This document shows, piece by piece, positions 58,401 through 64,000 of a DNA stretch of 64,000 nucleotides. The notes under the pieces are model-generated. The model was not told where the DNA came from and made no database searches. It was given only the letters and a program-made list of their open reading frames with translations. This stretch comes from Pyrrhosoma nymphula. Taxonomy: Eukaryota > Arthropoda > Insecta > Odonata > Coenagrionidae. Position 1 is the stretch's first letter. The number at the start of each line of letters is the position of its first letter. The position numbers were made by a program, and so were the translations under genes. Location: positions 23,873,096 through 23,937,095 of the forward strand of contig OY754330.1 of assembly GCA_963573305.1 (NCBI GenBank), written 5' to 3'.

Positions 58401-58510
58401 TTCGACCAATCTGGTATGGGTGACCCTACCAGGAGCATTGCTCCCGCCAGTTCAGCTCTAGGGGTCATCGGACACCCAAGTCCTTCCACCACGACAAGGT
58501 TGTAGTCCAA
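55486..58510 (-). mobile_element. APE-type LINE, minus strand, near full length but C-terminus deleted
   Basis: From the 5' side: leader 58510-58304 (YNLVVVEGLGCPMTPRAELA), 58230-57802 with NYGTRPSLPDVVLGSGG, IRIGTWNVRTMLRAGKLD and GEARWK (catalytic E), GDWNAVVGEGRD and RRRYTWKNPGD (57640-57128), the PGADADTDNNL block where the family has SDHN, the WITKEMIMEMQERRKWN linker, CFVEFEKAFDRVDW (about 56270), RQGCPLTPLLFNVYSEE (about 56060), ADDQAFVSQSAK (about 55950) and RIAVAKEAFSKRREL. After VKTLIWR (about 55605) the usual YGAETW tail is missing and the sequence jumps to a short end with (AATG)n at 55500. Stops and shifts are spread through it. Confidence 0.88.
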
Positions 58511-60840
58511 GGGAAATATTTAGCTATTTTTAATTGTATTTTGAAATAAAAAGAGAAATATCGTTTTTAGCGCCGCTTTCCCCCCCCCCCGGATATTTCG
58601 ACACAAATTATAAGAGTGAAGTATATAGAATATGTAACAAAAGAAAAATATTGCATTAGTTTTAGAATTTGACCCCTAAGATTGTTTTATGTCAGTGCGC
58701 TGCCGCGGCCGGCGCGAGGTTTAACCCAAGGAAATCCCATTTTTGTGGCTAGGTTCCTATGATGTTTTAAGCGTTGCATATTTATATTGGAAACTTTTAT
58801 AGGATAAAATCTTCTCTCACCTCGTGAACTAGAGATTCTCCATTTAGTACAGGGTATATATATCAGGCTCGACTAAAATACTCTCAGTGAGGCTTGATAT
58901 TCATCAGTTAAATTCTGAGAGCTGCAACAGTAGCGAATGGACGTGATGGTGGAACATCTATGCTGTACAAATAGTTTTTAACCATTCCTGAATTGTAATG
59001 TTCTTTAAATAGCTGGACTAACCTTTCGAACGCATTCGTCAGGAAAGCGGACTCCTCAAAGCGCACTTGTTTACAGCGCAAGCTCATTACGCACTTGACG
59101 GATGCCCTTTTAGCCGCCGCGCAAGGAAAATTGCTGCCGAAAAGGGTAGCGCCATGCCGCACTTTTATTGCCCTCCAACGAGAAAAACCTAACCAGGAAT
59201 GACTTGCACTCTGGCCACAGGGAGTGAATCTTGTCACTGCACGTTTGCAACATTTCTTGGAAAAATACGAAGGGAGGATTAAGGCCCTCCTTGACACAAA
59301 CTATGTCGCAGTTACTTTTAAGCATCGCTTGTGTGAAATCTGCTCGCCAGAATTTAGTTCTTCTTAGTTCCTTGCATGGTAAACTCGTGTATTGCGAGTT
59401 GATTTGCTTGCTGTGGGTTGCTTTAAGCCCAGAGGAAAGTGTTTCATCTGGGTTGCGAACAGCAAACAAGATACGCCAGGATTCTAGAGCCAACCCACGG
59501 TATATTAGTGCTGTACAGTACCTATTTCAAGTTCTCTTTCGTGAGTTTTGCAACTTTGGGTGATAATCTATATCTTACTAGCTTTGTACATCAGGATTCA
59601 GCCCGATAGAGATCGTGTTAAGTGTTTGATGGAAGTGAGAATGGTTGCGCACTTTGAGGTGCATGAAAAATTTATTTATAACCTTTGAGAAAAAAATATG
59701 TGCTGGACTACTTGATTGAAATTTTTAATCTACGCGAAATTTTGATAGCCAAAAATACTTAGGAACGTTTCATGCAGAAATTTATTTTCTCCAAACATCT
59801 CAGTTAGTGGGAGCAAAGTTCAGGACGTGATAGTGTTTTCAGGAGGAAGTTCGGAAGTTGGCTGCATCTAAAGTTTAAATTCCCTTCCGTTCTATGTAAA
59901 TATCTTCCTTCGTGAGTAATTGTTACGTAAACTGTGATCAGCTGGAATATTTCGCGTAATCTTAATAACACCATCAATCTTAGTAGGTTCGGCGGAGTTA
60001 GCTGAAATTAGACGATTGAGAAAAACTATTTGAAGAGTCCAGTTAAAGGTCAAAGAGAAGAAATACAGGGAAACTTTGAGCTAGTTTATGACCAGCTGAG
60101 TTAGCCTTAGCTAAATCCGTGAGCTACCGAAGCAGAAGTGATGAGTCGGCTGCAAAGCTAATAAGAACTGACGACTACTTCTACAAGAACGTGACGCGTT
60201 TTATCGAAATGGAGAGTAAAGGAGGGCAAACAAAGTGAAATATCACCGGAAGGAGTAGTTTACTTGGAAAGTGGTTTCGAGATCAACGCTGCTCTATACG
60301 GAGAATATTGTTTCTCTACGGCAGATTTGTTGTCCATCTTCGCACAGTATTACATGCCACCCTTCCTACACCAGCTGCTAATTCACGGTGCAGCCATTGT
60401 CAAGGAAGCCATCCTTCCTATTTGTTCATTATCAGAATAGGCTATGGAGGCCACTGAACAAAGATATCTGAAGATTCCGGGAGCACCACAAGGAAATCTT
60501 CAAGAATGGCAAAAACGGGGGTCTATTCCGAAGAATACTGTTAACATCCGATCCCTTCATTTCCACCATTGTCCATAGATAAAAATTATGCCCTTATCTG
60601 CTGGTGTACGAAGTTTTCTTGCTCTGGATTAATCGCAGACCGATACCTAGTGAGATTGATGAGCTATCAGGCGATGATTTTGAATATCTGTAATTGTTTT
60701 CTTCAATAATTAATAATACAACTATGGAACTCACTTCTTTATTTTTTATTGCTGTTAATGATAATGGTACCCAGTTAAATAATTAACCTGAAAAAATATA
60801 TAATGCCAAAGTTAGTGTGCATAATATATATTAGTTTCCA
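58511..60840. other. No gene recognised
   Basis: Contains a C-run at 58579-58590, a GC-rich patch at 58697-58722, and open frames up to 129 codons on both strands at 58.9-59.6 kb without domains or splice context. Nothing further is supported. Confidence 0.45.
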
Positions 60841-60844
60841 ATCC

Positions 60845-60905
60845 AGGTAGTTAACGCACGAAATGGCTCTACTGAAGGTCGTGGGTCCGAATCTCGCCTA
60901 TAATT
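60845..60905 (+). repeat. tRNA-like fragment
   Basis: AGGTAGTTAACGCACGAAAT is A-box-like, and GTGGGTCCGAATCTCGCC is close to a B box at a usual distance. The 5' arm is missing, so this is more likely a SINE or tRNA remnant than a tRNA gene. Confidence 0.4.
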
Positions 60906-60949
60906 TGAATAAAGTTATTATATGAGGTGATTTATTTTTCAAATCTTAC

Positions 60950-61390
60950 AGCGCAGAACAAAATATTAGGTATCGGATTTCCATATACATATGATTACAA
61001 TGACTAAAAGTGAGTTTTTTAATTGTTTAAACTATTTTTTAGTAAAAACTAACATTCAGTGATACAATAACAATAACTTCATATTTGGATTCTGGGGATA
61101 GAAAATATATAGTAACCACGATTACTGTTCAATTTAAATCAATTACAATAAATTGTTTAAACAATTATAAAGTAATAACAATAAAAATCACAGATACAGC
61201 AGAAATAACATCGCATTCTGGTTATACGGGTATAACAACATGTAGAACAATCAATAAAGTTCAATTTAAATTTGTTACACTTAATTGTTAAAATAATTTG
61301 TCTTGTAAAAACAAAAATATCAAAGACACAGCAAAATAAACATCCAATTTGGATTCAGCGGATCAAGAACCTTGAATAATCAATGTTCAA
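60950..61390. repeat. Degenerate tandem repeat of about 125 bp
   Basis: Three to four drifted units. Each has CAGAGATAC-type or AAAGACACAG-type stretches, then GCATTCTGG/TTGGATTC words, and GTTCAATTTAAAT followed by AATTGTT. The 68-codon open frame at 61085-61291 follows the repeat and is not a gene. Confidence 0.55.
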
Positions 61391-61519
61391 GTGTGGTAAG
61401 TATGAAAAATAACAGCGGTATTAATTTTTTCGATTTGGGACCATTGTGCGGCGGTGCAACTGCCTAAATATTGCGGCTGATGTGGGTGAATCAGCACGGG
61501 AGGTCGCTGGTTGACCCGG

Positions 61520-63600
61520 AGCTTTATGCGAATCAACTATTTCATTTTGATTTTTAAACGATTATTACCAGATCGGTTTTAAGAGTAGATTTAATTACAA
61601 CTGTATACATGACTGCCTTACATACCGGCGAGAAAATATTCTGCTGGCCTTATATCAGCAAACTTTGAAAAGCCAATTGAAATATTATGATTTTCTTTCT
61701 TTAACTGGTAGTATTATCTTTCTCAAATTACTTAATACTAGCCTTTTTTGCTTTATGACCTTGCTGCCATTTTCGTATTAATTTTTCCACTGTTTTGCCG
61801 GGCATTTCCCGACTTATGTCAGACTTATCCTTAACTCCCATTGCTTTTGACTCTCTGCCAATTTTGTACCAGAGCAACTTATAATTAAATGCATCCCCTC
61901 GGAAAAGCGTAACTTTTTTCTGATTTACTTCTATCCTAATTTATAAGATCAATTCGAAATATGAACCTTAAATCCCGCAACACGATCATTTTTGTGTATT
62001 TGTCAAGTGGACCGATGTTATTCGTCTTTCAAATTGGTAAAATTATTCAAGCTGATAAGTGCTTGTAAATTCCTGGCTTGCATAGCTTTCGTATTGGATT
62101 CATCTCATGAACTATGCTTATCTGTTTGCAGTCAATAAGCATTGTTAGTATTATGGAGAAAGTAGCGAGCTGACCCTGTCAATATTTTGTTTTTACCAGT
62201 CTCTCAATATTTACCAAAGCATTAATTTTAAAACACTTCCTTTGAGAATATGGTAGATAATGAGGTTGTTTTTTGTCGGACTCTTATTTTCTGCGGTGCT
62301 GCATACATTGCTTAATTTTGCATGCACTTTTCTTTATTGTAGCAAAAGTTAGCGAAGTGCTTCCCCTCTGAACAATAGTGTGGTGGTATCCCGTTGCCTT
62401 CCATCTCGCAGAACTACAGCCGTTTAAGCAAATATTTACCAAGCGTGTACTGTGATGATGTTGCTGTTCCGAATCACTTGGTCTCCACCTTCACTCGCTT
62501 GAAGGGCTGTTTCCCCCTACCTCCTTGGGCTACTGTCCGCCTATTAGCTGGTGGCAGTCATTCGCAAAGTTAGGCATCTTCATGGGTTTTGTGGATTTTT
62601 AGGCATCCAAAGGATGCCCACCTGCACCCTATATATTTCGCCGCTTTTGGTCCACGACTGCTTACTCTAGTAATATCCTTTATCTCGCAGACCATCTTCA
62701 ACCCGGTGGACACTTCTGCTATAGGTTACTAATTTAATCTTGCTTATTAAGGTACAGAAACTGCTTAACTCACAGTTGAAAAATGCTGAAATATTGAATA
62801 AAATCGTTTCTTAATGGTCATCTGTCCGGTTTTGCAAATACGTGATTCCACGAATTCCCTTCCTTCCACGAACTGAAATTCACAGTTTAACCAATAATAA
62901 CGGCAAGCCCACCTAATACATGTGAAATGCATGTTAATAATGCCACAAATACGGTTGACGGTATTGAATACATTTTGCTTGTATCGCCGTAATTTTAGGT
63001 TAAATGTGTACTCCGCTGACCTCGACTAAAACCTTATAAAATGTCTATATCTATTGTTGTTGGTTGTAAGATCGTGTAACCGAAATCATGTATGAGGTGT
63101 ACCCGTTGATCTTTTTTAATTGGATTGAATAGTACGTATGTACAAGAGGTTGTTAAAAATGATTTTTTCTCATAAGCAACTCCATTATTTTATTATAATA
63201 TGAGACTTCACGACACCCAGAGGACCATAAGTGTCACACTGAAAGGTGCAGGCATTAATGCGTAAAATATGAATGAGGATCCCTATGGTATATTCGAATC
63301 CCCAGCTGTTGTTCAAGGAAGCGGCTCCTAATTTGGCTCGTGAATTTGCAGTAAGTAGTGGTATTTTTATAGCTGTTCCTAAATCGGAAATCACTGTCAA
63401 TGCTCCCTCTATTCAATAAACGTTGTTTTCGAGTGAGTAACCTATTTACTTTTTATTTGAAATCTAATTTAGCCTATTAAATTAGATTTTATGGAAAATT
63501 TTACTTAAGGACATTTAATAAATTATATAGGTAAAATTCTCTTGTTGAAAATGTTCCTCATTTCCCACGACTGTTCTCCCAACATTGTATTGCATTTTCC
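61520..63600. other. No gene recognised
   Basis: Mixed AT-rich sequence without a domain in any open frame and without a repeat that I can define. A somewhat less AT-rich part lies at 62.4-62.7 kb. Confidence 0.45.
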
Positions 63601-63679
63601 AGGGAAAGGGGTGGAGTGTAGTTTGTTACCCCTGGGGTCTATCACAGACCACCGGTGGTGGCTGAGAGAAACCTTACCT

Positions 63680-63850
63680 TTGGAGTGCTATTCTGTAAGA
63701 CATTACGACAGAGCTATTCGTCAGAATAGCGGGGAAAGTCACTATTTTCATGATTCAAGTACCCAGTCGAAATTCGGTATTCCGAATGCCGAAATAGCCA
63801 CCGGAATCGTTATTCCAATGACTAGGTGGCTATTTGGTATTCTGAACCGC
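63680..63850. repeat. Cluster of imperfect inverted repeats
   Basis: GCTATTCTG with CAGAATAGC (63688-63730), and CCGAATGCCGAAATAGCCACC with the complement of GGTGGCTATTTGGTATTCTGA (63783-63845), make two stem candidates. This may be a MITE remnant. The 104-codon frame over it has no domain. Confidence 0.45.
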
Positions 63851-64000
63851 GGATAGCGACGGCCTTTGTCGAAAAATTATAGCCTGGCCTTTGATACTGG
63901 GCTATTATCAATAACGACCCCCTTTCCCACGGATGGCGAAGAGGGAAAACGCACTTCTCCGGCTTGACTCGTTACTATTTCAAGAGGAATGGTTAAATTC

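Overview
This window is eukaryotic, AT-rich DNA with large spliceosomal introns (GT..AG) and many decayed transposable elements. Gene structure and repeat types point to an arthropod, most likely an insect with a fairly large genome. The species cannot be read from the sequence. There is no prokaryotic gene organisation and no CRISPR array.

The one host gene I can support is on the plus strand from about 12.2 kb to 36.9 kb. It is the 3' nine exons of an oxysterol-binding-protein-related protein of the ORP3/6/7 subfamily. All splice phases join to one 587-codon reading frame that includes the complete sterol/PI4P-binding domain with its EQVSHHPP signature. The diagnostic EQ|VSHHPP is split by a 5-kb intron. 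The upstream exons, where PH and FFAT parts would be expected, were not found in this window. A 3' UTR with several AATAAA signals follows to about 38.9 kb.

Everything else I can identify is mobile DNA. 1.2-1.4 kb: a short piggyBac-type MITE. 3.0-5.9 kb: a piggyBac element with both TTAA sites, a dead transposase and a catalytic Asp changed to Tyr; 6.2-8.0 kb is a truncated sister copy. 9.1 kb: a fold-back MITE. 9.6-10.2 kb: a probable solo LTR on the minus strand, beside one copy of a dispersed repeat. The gene's introns hold a LINE 3' half (14.7-15.7 kb), a LINE with a 5' inversion of the twin-priming type (19.1-19.5 kb), two 5S-rRNA-derived SINEs (21.1 and 25.3 kb, the second inside a LINE with a target-site duplication), a LINE C-terminus (22.2-22.9 kb), a non-autonomous hAT with a perfect 8-bp duplication (23.4-24.1 kb), a GCTGC-rich possible element (28.7-29.9 kb), and a 2-kb nested element with arrays of the palindrome TTCCTATAGGAA (32.8-34.8 kb).

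Downstream of the gene: a second copy of the dispersed repeat holding a hAT-like insertion (39.6-40.8 kb), with copy one serving as an empty site; a broken Penelope-like reverse transcriptase (41.2-42.2 kb, minus); a degraded transposase-like ORF of a family I do not name (49.1-50.6 kb, minus); and two APE-type LINE copies (50.6-52.9 and 55.5-58.5 kb, minus), each missing a different part of the reverse transcriptase. The first of these has another LINE's 3' end inserted in it. The last 5.5 kb holds only tRNA-like fragments, a tandem repeat of about 125 bp and an inverted-repeat cluster.

I see no multi-gene system. The value of the window lies in the nested transposon history and in the clear ORP gene model.
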